From contig JBAIAA010000401.1 in NCBI GenBank assembly GCA_037893245.1, positions 682,001-746,000 on the forward strand: a stretch of 64,000 nucleotides of DNA. The letters are read 5' to 3'. The position numbers and the translations under genes were made by a program. Shown one piece after another: positions 24,418 to 36,008 of this stretch. Each line of letters begins with the position of its first letter. Position 1 is the first letter of the stretch. Below the pieces are notes generated by a model. The model saw only the letters and a list, made by a program, of their open reading frames with translations, searched no databases and was not told the origin of the DNA. Source of the DNA: Crossaster papposus. Taxonomy: Eukaryota; Echinodermata; Asteroidea; Velatida; Solasteridae.

Positions 24418-24749
24418 TAGGACTTATGACACGTCGCTGCTCTAAGATTGATCTTGGTTAAGACTTGTTCTACGATTAATTTCACTAAATCCACTTTATA
24501 AAAGACGCATCAAAACTATACTAATTTGATCGCCATTTCGTGTGTTTATTTTACCGCTAGTGGAAACAGTTGTTGAAAAGAAACGTGCAAACCAACTTTT
24601 CCCAGAAAACTACTCTGCACAATACATTTCAAACGTAATGTAGTTTTGCACGTTCTACACAAGATACAACAGAGTTGACTAGTTGTCGGCTTATATGTAT
24701 TTTGTAAAAACGAAGATCTATCCTAACGGAGAGCCGGCCCAATTAGAGA

Positions 24750-24910
24750 GCGAGCCCATTGAGAGCTAACCCAACACGAGCCAGTTTGATGAAAGCCAGC
24801 CCAACCAAAATCCAGCCCAACGAGACGGCCCCAGCATAGCCAGCCCAACGAGAGCCAGCCCAACGAGAGCCAGCCCAGCGAGAGCCAGCTTAACGAAGGC
24901 CAGCCCACTG
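24750..24910. repeat. Minisatellite GAGAGCCAGCCCAAC, block 1
   Basis: About nine head-to-tail copies of a 15-17 base unit (agccagcccaacgag) with small changes. Confidence 0.85.
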
Positions 24911-25026
24911 AAACATCCATTACTAAATATAGGCATTCACACAAATTTATTCAAATTGTGCATGCAATTCACTCTTTCTGTTATTTCAAATGATATTCCA
25001 TTGCAACATTGACTTTAATCACGATA

Positions 25027-25140
25027 ACGGAGATCTAGCCCAACAAAGAAGTGGCCTAAGGAGAGCCAGCCCAACAAATAGCCAGCCCAATAAGAGCCAG
25101 CCCAACGGAGATCCAGCCCAACGGAGATCCAGCTGTTTAG
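25027..25140. repeat. Minisatellite GAGAGCCAGCCCAAC, block 2
   Basis: The same unit as at 24750-24910, here alternating with gagatccagcccaacg. The two blocks are separated by about 115 bases of unrelated DNA. Confidence 0.8.
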
Positions 25141-25208
25141 AGAATCAGTTGTTTGGAGAACAAGCTGTTGGGAGAACCAATATTAATAATAATAATTATT
25201 ATTCCTCC

Positions 25209-25393
25209 AAATAGGCACTTGGGGAGACAATCCCATAGAGATGTACAAAAACTTAAAACAGTCCTAACCTGTTTACCCTAACCCTTTTTCTCTAAGATTT
25301 ATGCTATTTAGACCAAAATCTGTTGTTCTAGGACAAAAATAACTCCCAAATAATGTGTTTTAGGGTAGCTAGACACTTAGGGAGACACTGAAA
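25209..25393. repeat. Interspersed repeat (ACTTAGGGAGACACTGAAATG family), copy 1
   Basis: It shares about 180 bases with 51308-51500, including cttaaaacagtcc, tgctatttagacc and aaaataactcccaaat, ending tagctagacacttagggagacactg. Class unknown. Confidence 0.7.
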
Positions 25394-25484
25394 TGTTTGA
25401 ATGTGCCTAACACCTGTTCCTTTTTTTACTTTCTTTGTGCAATGTTCTGATGACGCGTCTGCTTGGACAACTAATTATTGGCAG

Positions 25485-25521
25485 GGATTTATACAAGGAG
25501 GGAAATGGCGCTTTAACCAAG
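25485..25521 (+). CDS. Exon 5, 37-nt microexon (tentative)
   Basis: Encodes about 12 residues, DLYKEGNGALTK. The acceptor is TTGGCAG|GG, with a weak pyrimidine tract; the donor is CAAG|GTAAAA. It takes one base to complete the split codon of exon 4 and ends in phase 0, exactly what exon 6 needs, so the join reads ALTK-DVDLD. From memory, PME-5-like proteins have an EGNNAL-KD-like motif at this point, which supports it. A further small exon between exons 4 and 5 cannot be excluded. Confidence 0.5.
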
Positions 25522-26081
25522 GTAAAAAAAAGCAAACATTTGACTTTCGTCTTTGTTTATATATTTTATTCATTCCTATTCACTCCATTAGGTGTAACGT
25601 ACCAATATTAACTCTTCGTATCCATAACAGATATTCGTATAATTTAAAGGAAGTACATGTATACACCATTTGTAAACATAAAAAAAACCAAAACTACTGG
25701 ATATTATGAAATGTCTCAAGCATCCTGTGAAATCACGACATCTGGTGTGCAGTGGTTTTCAGGAAAAATTACTGGCCGGCAATCCCTAAACAAAAACTGA
25801 CAGTTTTTAAAAACTGCCCTCAATTGATTAAATTTAGTTAGTCAATTTGTCTGGTTTTCTAACCTGATAATTCCTGGCGTCTATAAATTGCTCTGTTTTC
25901 TCTGAAGAAAGTCAAGGAACCAGACTACAAGAACATCATCTTTCTTGGTTTTTCAAGCATCTATAAAGGTAGAAATTTGAAAATTACAGCAAAAGTAAAT
26001 GGTGTATTCTAAGCTCATTCTAAACTCATTCTAAACTGATCACTTGAATACTTTTGATGTTCCTATTTATAAATTTCTCAG

Positions 26082-26177
26082 GATGTTGATCTCGACAGTG
26101 AAACCAAAACTATTGTGCGGTTTGAAAAGGCGTTGACCCATGGTGTTTCACTTGAAATCATAAAACTGCTAAATGAG
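26082..26177 (+). CDS. Exon 6, start of ankyrin region
   Basis: Encodes residues 466-497 in phase 0 at both ends. The acceptor is AATTTCTCAG|GA and the donor is GAG|GTTAGT. The peptide starts DVDLDSETKTIVRFEKAL and ends SLEIIKLLNE, the second helix of an ankyrin-like unit. Confidence 0.8.
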
Positions 26178-27427
26178 GTTAGTTTTTATATTATAAACGA
26201 AAATAGATTAAAACAATGTTTGACCCAACAAAGAATCAACAGCAAAATCAATGTTTTCTCAAAAAGATTCCACCAATGTGCTTTTTTTAATTTGGTAGCA
26301 AGCATATGGGTGACCATTTTGAAAAAGAAAAGAAAAGTGATAGCACCCAAAAAGCTGACATTGCTCACGCTGCAATGTTATCGCACATTTTCTAACTCTA
26401 GGTGTGCATACCTTGCGAGAACTGCTATGAGCAGTACTTTTTTCGATCAATTGATAACGGTGGCTCAATTTTTTGACTGAGGCGGATAGCCTATTATGAT
26501 TTTGAATTAAACAAAAATAAAAATCTTGGTTTGGCACAATGCTTACACACTGTTCAATTCAAATTTGTTCAAGCGAGACTTTTTAGTTAACAGAGTTGTA
26601 TTAAAGTCCTTGCAAGTCCAGTCGAAGTCCTTTCCTAAAGCCAGTCACAAGTAAACTGGATGAATAGCTAGTGATTTGACTTGAGACTGAAGAACTTGTG
26701 ATGGACTTGCAGGAACTTGAATACAACTTCGCTTTTTAATAGTGCCACAGTACCTAATTTACCAATTATTTTGAAAGCAAAAGAAAAGTTTGGCATTTAA
26801 GACAATAGTTGGTACTATATTTATCGTGAAAATATATTTCCATTACTTGCTAAAGATTACATTAAACACCACCCCCCCAAAAATAATATATTTAACAATG
26901 AAAAAAAAACCAAGAAATGGCTGTCAAAAAGTTAAAGTAATGTTAACCCCTTGATGCCAGGGAGTGGCTATGGCCGCAGCCCGCTAATCAGTCCGGAATG
27001 CTATCACACCATAGAACACAGCCCGTGTCACAGCTGCACGTTCAGGTCCATTGTGGTATAAGGGGTATAAGGGGTATAAGCTGCTTGCAAGTGATGGTTG
27101 TGCCATTGACAGATTTGTTTGGTTAGATGATTTTTCACAGAACAGGCAAGTCAGGGTTTCTTTTGATCTACGGGTTACCTGGTTTTTTTTAACAGGGTTC
27201 AGGCTACGATTGCACAGGAATGATTTGTTGCGCTGTGAGGGCGGGTCACTGTAAGCTGGCCGGACAAATGATAAGGACGTTCAAAGGGCGTCATGAAGAG
27301 GTAGGATAATTAATTGTCATGCTTACATGTACATGTATATAGCGCTCTCCATCGTATCAACAGTCTCAAAGCGCTTGACAATCCAATTCAGCTTGGAGAA
27401 CTTCTCGACAGGGACAATGTTTCTTAA
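26178..27427. other. Intron 6, left part
   Basis: No gene is visible. 27200-27265 shows a suspicious similarity to exon 11 (see findings). The rest looks like plain intron. Confidence 0.4.
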
Positions 27428-27730
27428 TAATAATAATAATAAATAACATTTATATAGCGCTTAATACAAGCATTTCTCAGCTCCCTGGGGAGTATACAGC
27501 TCGATGTTGCCATTTCGGCGCAAAGCAGCTAAACCAACCACAATAACCATCTCTGCCCTCACAGGTACCCATTTACTCCTGGGTGGAGAGAAGCAATGAG
27601 TGACAAAGTGCCTTGCCCAAGAGCACACGCACCATAGTCCCAGGCAGGACTCGAACCCACAACCTGTAGCTTTACCTACTGATTACAAATTCAATGCTCC
27701 AAACCACGAGACCACGGCACTGGGTAATCC
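27428..27730 (-). mobile_element. tRNA-derived SINE with ATAGCGC body, copy 1
   Basis: Begins with an (AAT)n tail and tttatatagcgc, runs through tttactcctgggtggagagaagcaatga and ends in a minus-strand B box (gactcgaaccca) and a degenerate A box. The orientation is minus: the tRNA-like head lies at the right. Confidence 0.8.
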
Positions 27731-29114
27731 TTCGGGAGCTGAATGGCATTTTGTCTTTGTCTTGGTTATTATGTTTTGTACATTGTATCTAAAGCTTTTA
27801 TTTTATGTATTCTTTGTAATTTTGGTCTGCGCATTTGTTGACGTTTCCCGAGAAATAAAATAGAGAAATAGAGACAATTATTACCCCGTTTATCAGGCCC
27901 TGGACTACCCCTAGAACTCTGGGGCTCCCGACGCCCGTAGGGCGGAGCCCCATAGATAGAGAGGATTTTAACTGCCGTTAAACAATATAAACCGTGCACA
28001 ACATTCGGGCAATAACTCCATACTGAAGCACGGTCTACCCCAACCAAAAATTTGTATGAGTACTTTATCAACTCGCCCAGCTGCTGCCCACCAAAAACCG
28101 GTCGAATCTCGGCCAATTTCTGTAAAAAAGTGAAAACTATGCCCGTTCCGCAAACGCGACTGTTACAAGATGGCGGATAACGACGTTCAATGAACTGTTG
28201 GTAGCCGTGCATTGGCCGTTTTCCAAACACCCAATGCGCTATGGGGACACGAAAATGTCCCCACTTCTCATTCTGTTTTTTCCAAACAAAAGAACCTGTC
28301 CTCACAACTAGGTGGAGGCTAAAACACTGCGCCATTGGAGTACATTTGTGGTGCTCAGTGGTCTTGTGTCAAACTGGAAGGCTCCAAAGGGAGGTGTTAC
28401 TTGTAGTCAGGTTTCTTATGTTATTTCGTTCACTTTTTGTGTAGATTTAGAACTATACATTTTTGGAAACGTTAGGATATACTTAACATGAAAACCAATG
28501 TTTACATTTGCTTTCAGGTTCTGTATGGTGGCCATCTTTGATTTTTTTTAATGGCATTTTGATGACGTCATGATGAAGTGACATTTTTCACAATTGTGTG
28601 CATATGTCTATGACCCAATAAACATATTACAAAAAGAATTTCAAATTTATTATGTTCTGTTGATGAGATATGGCTTAAAAGTCCAAAAATAAAACAAAAT
28701 CATAACAAATCACACGTCATCATGATGTCACTTGAATGTATATCTATAACACATCCCGCCATACCTGCAAACCAATTGGACTTATACTTCCAGAGATATA
28801 GGGCATTGAAAACATGTGACACCCAATGACTTTTCATGTGTCACGTCACATTCACGTCACATTAAAGGTCATTTATTTTTAAAGAACCAAACAAAAAATG
28901 TAAACATTGGTTTTCATGTTGAGTATATCTTAAATATGTACATTAAAAACTTTAAATATGTACATTATGAACCTGAATATTGCCTCAGTGTGATGACTAG
29001 CCAGTGTATTATAACAAAAGTTACAATCCTCAAGTGCAAATATTCCTCTGGCCTTTGCGATTACATGTATTTCCGATTTTAATCGCTGTTCCTCCTGGAT
29101 TTTTTGCTGAAAAG
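27731..29114. other. Intron 6, right part
   Basis: Holds an unidentified minus-strand open frame (27769-28335) and, at 28550-28880, an inverted, decayed copy of the array-A type modules (gatgacgtcatgatga, cttccagagatatagggc, cacgtcacattaaagg). No other gene is recognised. Confidence 0.45.
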
Positions 29115-29195
29115 GTTTTGATGGCCACAAAGCCCGAACAACTGACTCCGTTTAAAGCCGATCTAGTCACCAAAAAGTCATTGAGGAACCAAAAG
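29115..29195 (+). CDS. Exon 7
   Basis: Encodes residues 498-524 in phase 0 at both ends. It is preceded by GCTGAAAAG and followed by AAAAG|GTAAGT, a near-perfect donor. The peptide starts VLMATKPEQLTPFKAD and ends KKSLRNQK; its first residues can continue the ankyrin helix of exon 6. The acceptor lacks a clean pyrimidine run next to the AG, but the T-rich stretch at 29097-29107 can serve. Confidence 0.7.
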
Positions 29196-30086
29196 GTAAG
29201 TATTAGCAAACCATCAACTCATTTTGATAAAATAAAATTTCCTCTAGGGCAAAGTTTCATTGAAAAGAAAGACAAATCGTTGTACATTTTTAATGCCTTT
29301 GAATAATATTACAATGCATAAACTGATTTTATGAACTGAAATGCAAGTACTCTGTGCGCTCACTTTGTGGAACCCCGCATAATGAATAATTTCTGTTTTC
29401 CAAACTGACACGAAGGTGTGTGCGCCTGAGCTGTGCGGGCGCTTTGGACTTGCCTGCGTTTCGGGCACTGACGCATGCATTTGGAATATTTTACGAACTG
29501 AAATGCAAGCATGTGGCAAAAATACAGTTGGAAAAAAAAAACACTTTGAAAAGTTTACTCCATCCTTGTGTACTTGTGGGGTTGCAGAAACATTTTACTT
29601 TTAATTTCCATTAAAATTTAACAGATGTACTTGGGTTTCATTTCGTGAAAACGAACAATGAAATTGTTTTGCAGGTACTTTGCTTTTATGCCAATCACTC
29701 TTTGAGATAGAAGGCATCAAAGAAAATATATGTGAGGAATTCCGGCAAAATGAGACGGGACAGGGCATTGTGAAGAAAACTAATTAACAATGGACATTTC
29801 TATTAATTTTCAAATTTATTTATATTTGTAATCTTGAATAGGCCTACTAACTATTTTTTTGTTAGGAAATACAATGTACATGTAGTATGGGGAAGTAAAA
29901 TGTGATATGGCATTTTTCCATATCACATGTTTTCGGGTCATGTAATAGGGACACAACAAAATTGCACTCCTAATTTATGGTCAGACCCCAATATGCTCCT
30001 GTGGCGCACACTCACGAGTCACAGAGTATCAATTCGTGATGTCGGCCGGTGTTGGTGAGTTATGTTTTTCTATTGTCCTTTGCCAG
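29196..30086. other. Intron 7
   Basis: No gene, repeat family or RNA recognised. Confidence 0.5.
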
Positions 30087-30250
30087 ATTACCCCTCTACA
30101 CTGTGCTGCCATTAACCCCAACACTAAGATCTTAGCTAAGATGCTGTCAGTCTCTCCAGACATATCGCTACGTGACCAGGCTGGCTTCACACCAGTCCAC
30201 TATGCCGCGGCATGCACGACAAGTGGTCCATTGAAACTTCTACTGAAAAG
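30087..30250 (+). CDS. Exon 8, ankyrin repeats
   Basis: Encodes residues 525-578. The acceptor is CCTTTGCCAG|AT and the donor is AAAAG|GTACAA in phase 2. Two ankyrin repeats are clear: ITPLHCAAINPNTKILAKML and GFTPVHYAAACTTSGPLKLL. Confidence 0.88.
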
Positions 30251-30317
30251 GTACAAAGCAAATTAAAAGTAGCAGAATTTTTGCTAAAACTTTCCATTTG
30301 TTCTCTATCTCACCAAA

Positions 30318-30655
30318 GGATAATAATAATAATAATAATAATATTGTGTGGTGCTTATATAGCGCTTTATCATCAATGGTCTTAAAGCTCTTAACATTAT
30401 TACCCCGGTCATTGGGCCCATGAAACATTCCAAATACATATGTACGGTACCATCTCAGCTCCCTGGGAGTATACAGCTTAATGCTGCCATTTCGGCACAA
30501 AGCAGCTAAATTCAACCACAATAACCATCTCTGCCCTTACAAGTACCCTTTTACTCCTGGGTGGAGAGAAGCAATGAGTAACCGAAGGGCACACGTACCA
30601 TAGTCCAAGGCCGGACTCAAACCCACAACCTGTAGCTTTACCTACAGATTATTTG
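30318..30655 (-). mobile_element. tRNA-derived SINE with ATAGCGC body, copy 2
   Basis: Closely related to 27428-27730: (AAT)n, cttatatagcgcttta, ggagtatacagcttaatgct, tttactcctgggtggagagaa and a minus-strand B-box-like ggactcaaaccca. It lies in intron 8. Confidence 0.8.
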
Positions 30656-31095
30656 AGTAAAATCCAAAAATCTATTTCGTGAAATTCCTAGTGGAGACCT
30701 ATTCATCTATAGAAATTACCCTTTGGAGACCTTTCCACTCCCATTGTCCCCATTGTGTTTACATCTCCAGAGGGTACTGTATTTCGCACCATGTACATTA
30801 GTACACAGTACATGTCTGAACCTTCAGTGTTTTTTTGCAAGGGTTAAGCCCAGTCCTTACTCGGTGTAAAAGCGAACACAAATGGGAATTTTTGACATCA
30901 CAGGAAGTTTTCGTGCTACGAATTTGCAAGAGTTGAACACATTTCAATTCGACGATATTTCACAACGAATGCTTGGTGAGGTCAAATTTGCATCACATTC
31001 GCTTTGGCGTGAAGTATGAACCAGCCTTTACTTGGAGTGCCTTATTGAGGAAATTAAATTCATGGGTACAAATTCATTTTTTCCCTTCATTTCAG
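30656..31095. other. Intron 8, right part
   Basis: Plain intron sequence; nothing recognised. Confidence 0.5.
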
Positions 31096-31208
31096 TGGTG
31101 CAAGTGCTGACGAACCCCAACCTAAGAAATTGGTGACGCCACTTATGATAGCCGCGAAGTATGGCCGGGCCAAAAATGTGGAAGTTCTTCTGAAGAGGAT
31201 GAAACTCA
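31096..31208 (+). CDS. Exon 9, ankyrin repeat
   Basis: Encodes residues 579-616. The acceptor CTTCATTTCAG|T completes Ser from exon 8; the donor CTCA|GTAAAC leaves phase 1. It carries VTPLMIAAKYGRAKNVEVLL, a canonical ankyrin helix pair. Confidence 0.85.
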
Positions 31209-31849
31209 GTAAACTATAACAAAGCAATAATTGCCTTCCCAAATCCAAAATTTACCTATCGCCGTTTGTAAATTAGCCACACCCCTTAGACGACTTTACT
31301 TGACACATGTGCAGCAAGTGGATGCGCTGTACGAAACGCACATTATGCGGCAAATCATTGCACACACGCTCTCTCTAACTGGATACAGCAGTTGTCTCAA
31401 AAATAAAAAGTGACGCCCTTATACTATGTACGTATACGAAGCAGAGCGAGTTAACAGATTTTGATGGACGTTCATGGTCCTCTATTAGTAACAGTAACTA
31501 GGGAGTTAATCTAATGCAGGCTTTCAAGTTTTTCTACTTTTCTTACTTTTTTTTATAGATTGTTCACCTTGCTTCAACTATTTTCATCCTTTTCCTACAG
31601 TTTGTTCAAACAATTTAAAACGAAATCTGTAATTTTGTAGTCATAACAGACTCACACAATGAAGGGCTTTGAGTACAGCAGTACTGCAACCGTACTTCCA
31701 AGAGCTTATAGACCCAGAAGGAGTGTTCTGAGTACAGAATATGACAAATGGGGTTCAGGGTGTTGCAGACATGGGTGACAATCGCTAAAACTACTGAAAG
31801 CCCACAAATGTTCTAATTAAATCCTGATTGTTTTTTTCTTTTTGTTTTA

Positions 31850-31990
31850 TCCTACTTTTTTACAATTTTGATCATAGTTTTTTATCCTACTTTGTTGACA
31901 ATTTTGATTCTACTTTGTTGACAATTTTGATTCTACTTTGTTGACAATTTTGATTCTACTTTTTGGACATTTTTGATCCTACTTTTTTAT
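31850..31990. repeat. Tandem repeat, 24-bp unit (GATTCTACTTTGTTGACAATTTT)
   Basis: Three near-perfect copies flanked by two or three decayed ones, in intron 9 about 100 bases before exon 10. Confidence 0.85.
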
Positions 31991-32087
31991 CTGGGTTTGC
32001 ATGAAAACCTGCTACTGGTTGACATCAGTCTGTGTCAATCAGTCTCAACAAAGATTGATTTGTTTTTCGAATCCCCTTCGACGTTAG

Positions 32088-32182
32088 ATCCTTCACAGCC
32101 AAAGACGGACGAAGTGGGAGTGGATAGGAAAGACAAGAGTGGACACTATGCAATTCACTATGCTGCAGAGGGAGGATATGTG
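32088..32182 (+). CDS. Exon 10, ankyrin repeat
   Basis: Encodes residues 617-648. Of two possible AGs, GACGTTAG|AT was chosen because it supplies the two bases that complete the phase-1 codon of exon 9 (A+AT, Asn). The donor is GTG|GTACGT in phase 0. The ankyrin signature is DKSGHYAIHYAAEGGYV. Confidence 0.8.
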
Positions 32183-32464
32183 GTACGTCATACATTATAC
32201 AATTGTTGACGGCTCGGTGATGCTAGAATAGTGCATGGCGGTTGCGTGAATTTTGAAATTATTAGCACGATAAGGCGCACGTCTTTGTCAAGTAAATGAA
32301 AATGCGTTCGTTGGTTTATACGCGTGTCTATAAATATGAGGAAATTATCGCTCGACAAAATTGCGTATGTGAATTTATAGGGAGCATGATAAAAAGGGCT
32401 TCACCGTGAATATGGTGTATTGCATAGGACAATACCATCAATTCACGTGTACACATGTCATACA

Positions 32465-32945
32465 TCTTAAAGGTAGTATACACCATTGGTAATTGCTTGA
32501 ATTATCATTAATAGGTAGATTTGGGGGGTTGTATTTCATCGTAAATATCATATAACTGACCTGTCCGAAGTTTCACAATCATGGATGCCGAGAAAAGCAC
32601 GAAAAACAGCGCTTGTTTTCAACCGGCAGTTATTCTTATGTTATCTTTGTTTTTTCGGAATAATTACAGGATATCTAGCGCAATCATTTTGCTGGATGCC
32701 TAGAATCATTATTTACTTTCAAATGAGTAAGATATTTCTTAATAATTCGGTAGTAAATATTTTCGATATCCGCAAATGGTGTATCCTACCTTCAACCCTA
32801 ACACTCCTCCACCTCCAAAATCCTCATTGCAGTTTTGGAGTATTTTGGGGGATTGAGGATGAATGGCAAAAAGTGACAGTTGATTTTGGAGGATGCAATG
32901 GGTCAAAGTCGTAGGTCTTGCCCGTCATCCGACGCAAACTGGTTA
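32465..32945. repeat. Mosaic of interspersed repeats in intron 10
   Basis: Contains aaggtagtatacaccattgg and the stretch 32673-32795 (tggatgcctagaatcattat, gcaaatggtgtatcctacc), repeated almost exactly at 55366-55482. It also holds the tggaggatgcaatgggtc repeat (32796-32912) that the DIRS element interrupts elsewhere, and a caaactggttaa MITE scrap. Confidence 0.65.
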
Positions 32946-32954
32946 ACAGTGGGT

Positions 32955-33030
32955 AACGCAACCAAATGTTTCAAAAGATGAAGACATCTGCTTGTGGGTT
33001 CGAATCCTACCCGATTCAGTGGTGTTTTTT
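32955..33030 (+). repeat. tRNA-like SINE fragment
   Basis: The B box gggttcgaatcc is clear but there is no matching acceptor stem, so this is a SINE scrap rather than a tRNA gene. Confidence 0.45.
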
Positions 33031-33321
33031 TTTAAAAGAAATCCTCAGGTCGGGTCAACACTTGCATGTAGTACACAGTTTAAATGTGTTAGTGAATGGC
33101 AACAATGTAATATTAAATTTACACCTCCCGACACATCTTCAATATTATAAAGTCTTTTGTTTTGTTAAATAAATATCAACAATATTTTTTTTGAAAGACA
33201 TTACCCAGGTGAATGTATAATTTGTTGTTCCTTATCATAAAGTATGTATGGTAAGAGACAAAATTCTGCGACAAATCTAGATTTTTGCTATAAATCCAGA
33301 TTTTAACTTTGGACGTTTTAG

Positions 33322-33481
33322 GATTGCGTTAGCACCCTCGTCAAACATGGAGCTGCAGTTGAGGCAAAAGAGTCCTGGAAGAATCACAAGATCACACCGC
33401 TCATGATTGCTTCTGAGAGGGGTCACTGTAAGCTGGCAAAGGTCCTCATTGTGGAGCTGGGAGCTGAGATTGAGAAAAGAG
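33322..33481 (+). CDS. Exon 11, ankyrin repeats
   Basis: Encodes residues 649-701, from phase 0 to phase 1. The acceptor is GACGTTTTAG|GA and the donor is GAG|GTTTGC. It carries STLVKHGAAVEAKE and ITPLMIASERGHCKLAKVL, the end of one repeat and the start of the next. A decayed look-alike of this exon may lie at 27200-27265. Confidence 0.85.
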
Positions 33482-33549
33482 GTTTGCCTACCAGTGCTAA
33501 ATTATGTTTCTCTAGATGACCATGTGACCGTATACTGTTTTTTTGTTAA

Positions 33550-33920
33550 TGTACAACTTCTACATGTTTTTATGGATATTGATGAAACTTGGATGCAGTG
33601 ACCCTTGGGTGGGAAGAGACAATTCTTCATCATACTGAGGTCAAACATCATGTTGGGATAATTGTTCAAATGTTCTCAAAATTGTTTTTGTCTACAGATT
33701 TTAATGGATTTTAATGTAACTTGGATGAAGTGATTCTTTGGTGGGGGTTCATCTCATCTCTTCCGAAATGGGAGATCAAATGTCATGTAGGGGTCATTTA
33801 AGGTTGGCGTTTCAAAATGCCGAAATTTGACTTTAAAAAAAAACGGCAAGAAAAGGCAACACTCGCGATCCACGGATCACTTGTCTTAAATACTGGCAAC
33901 TAGCAGCTAGAACTTTGCAA
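33550..33920. repeat. Interspersed repeat (GATGAAACTTGGATGCAGTGACCC family), copy 1
   Basis: cttctacatgtttttatgg, gatgaaacttggatgcagtg and cccttgggtgggaag recur at 54325-54480 and 60995-61235. The end (gcaacactcgcgatccacgg) is also shared. Class unknown. Confidence 0.7.
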
Positions 33921-34948
33921 AATACCATGGTCCAGTGATTACTGCTTTTGCCTCGTGTGAAGCAGCGCTAATTAGATATGCAACGGAGGCCAGCGCGACC
34001 GTCGACTTGCGTGAAGATGCTATGCCTATATTCGAATGATCGAATTTGCATGAAAAGGTCACGCCCATTTTAAGCAATTTGCAAAGACCACTGCGTGATC
34101 GAGGGAGCTGATAGGAATATAAATCGTGTCGTTAGCGGGCGCAGTGTCGAATGCATGGTCTTTGGCAAAGACTACACAGTTACAACTGCATGTGTACCCT
34201 TGAGGAGACACTTCAGCATAATGTTAAACTCCTTATGGAAACAAGTGGAATTAGGGAGACATTTCAGTGTCTCTCTAATGCCTGTGCAGCTCCTAATAGA
34301 GGCAAAATTTGATCGTTGCAAATCGGCTAGATTGATTGCTCGTGGTCCAAACAAAATTATACCAAATTTTGTTGGGGTAGGATATGGGAAAATTGGAGTT
34401 ACGGGCCAGGAAAGTTGGAAAATGTTTATACACAAGTGAACGGGAATGTCACCCAACGGTACCGATATCTTTTATTATTTGCATGTCAAATTTTTTTTAT
34501 CGTTTAAAGCAGCAAAAGTGCTAACAATTTTAATTCAAAATTTTCTGACTCACAATTTGAATTTCGACTCCAATCTGCATTTAGAATGCATTCTCCTCTA
34601 GCGGATTGCAGCTACTTGCGTGTCACGCACTGACCAGACCAATAATAGTGCCCACGCGTGTGTCATTTGAACACTTGCGCGCACTATTTGCAGAAATTTA
34701 CAAAAGTGAATCTCTGAGATGCATCTTTGGAAATGACTTTCTTTTGTTATTTTCTTCAAAATGACATCATGCCAGAAGTACATGTAATAATTTCACAAGT
34801 AAGCTTTTCAACAACATTTTTGTTAGGTAATTTTTAGATAGGTGCAAAAGGTATATTTCACCTTTTAAAGATTGAGATTTTGAATATTTACCCGGGGTCC
34901 TTTTTTAGAATGAAATGATGAATCGATGTCATTCATTTTTAAAACCAG

Positions 34949-35157
34949 ATAAGTTCAAGCGTACGTCCCTGATGCTAGCCTGTATGAACGGCCACTATCC
35001 AGTAGCTACTCTACTGCTAAGGAAAGGAGCTGACCCTAACGCCAAGGACTCATCAGGAAACACTCCCGTTCACTACGCTGCTGCTTACGGCTGGTGGCAT
35101 TGCCTCAAACTACTGCTCCAAGCTGGTGGGAACCCAAACATCTTCAACGATAGAATG
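34949..35157 (+). CDS. Exon 12, two ankyrin repeats
   Basis: Encodes residues 702-771. The acceptor TTTAAAACCAG|AT completes Asp from exon 11; an AG at 34908 would leave the wrong phase. The donor ATG|GTGAAC is in phase 0. It contains two very canonical repeats, with LLLRKGADPNAKDSSGNTPV and HYAAAYGWWHCLKLLLQAGG. Confidence 0.9.
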
Positions 35158-35408
35158 GTGAACATTTAACTCTAGTAACAATAGTTCAGTAGTTGTGCGT
35201 TCAGTGTGGAATAAAAGTGAAAAGTAAGTGTAAATACAATTGTAGCCTTTGCTCAGTTGGGCCTACTTTTTGTGGATTATCAGATTTAATCTAGGCTGTT
35301 AAAAGTAAAAACACTATTAATATATATATATTTTTTTTAAATGATAAAACTTGTTTTTGGTTGATGATGTTTTTTATCAGCATGTTTCCCATAATGTGAC
35401 TCGCTCTA

Positions 35409-35992
35409 CAGGGTGTCTCTAAAAAAAGTATACCCATTTTAAAATTGGTATTATTGCAAAAGTACTGAATATTTCAGAAAAAGACAAATGTCTGTTGAAA
35501 GGGTAGAATGTACTCTGTCCAATAGTATAAGGTATATTATGTCATTGCCATGGATGACTGAACAAACAAGACATTTATGAAAGGTACTGAAATCAGCACT
35601 GTGACAAGTTGGTTTTACTTGAGCGACGAAGCTCCGGCAGGTGTTTTTAAGGACAAATTCTTTTGCTGTTTGAGGTTGAACAAATTGAAAAATTATGACA
35701 GGGTCTCTTTCCTGACAAATGCAAGGTGGTGGTCACCATTCCTGTTAATGCATAACTGGCATCTTAGTCTCATGCCTGACTTATCGTCCCAACTTGTCAC
35801 AGTGCCTATTTCAGTACCTTTCATAACTGTCTTGTTAGTTCAGTCATCCATGGCAATGACATAATGAACCTTATACCATTGGACAGAGGACATTCTACCC
35901 TTTCCACAGACATTTCCCTTTTTCTGAAATGTTCAGTAATTTTGCAATAATATGAATTTGAAAATGGGTATACTTTTTTTAGAGACACCCTG
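35409..35992. mobile_element. Long-arm Tc1/mariner-type foldback element
   Basis: The arms 35409-35612 and 35789-35992 are inverted copies over about 200 bp, starting CAGGGTGTCTCTAAAAAAAG. TA flanks both sides (35407-35408, 35993-35994), as expected for Tc1/mariner. No transposase is present. Confidence 0.88.
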
Positions 35993-36008
35993 TATAAAAG
36001 CGTATATA

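Noticed and set aside
25908-25968. Exon-like stretch (KVKEPDYKNIIFLGFSSIYK in one frame) with AG and GT edges
   Set aside because: No frame fits both neighbours: the attractive frame ends in phase 1 before exon 6, which needs phase 0, and joining exon 4 directly gives a stop codon.
27769-28335. 188-codon minus-strand open frame
   Set aside because: Composition and motifs match nothing I recognise, and it partly overlaps repeat-like DNA; no splice or start context supports it.
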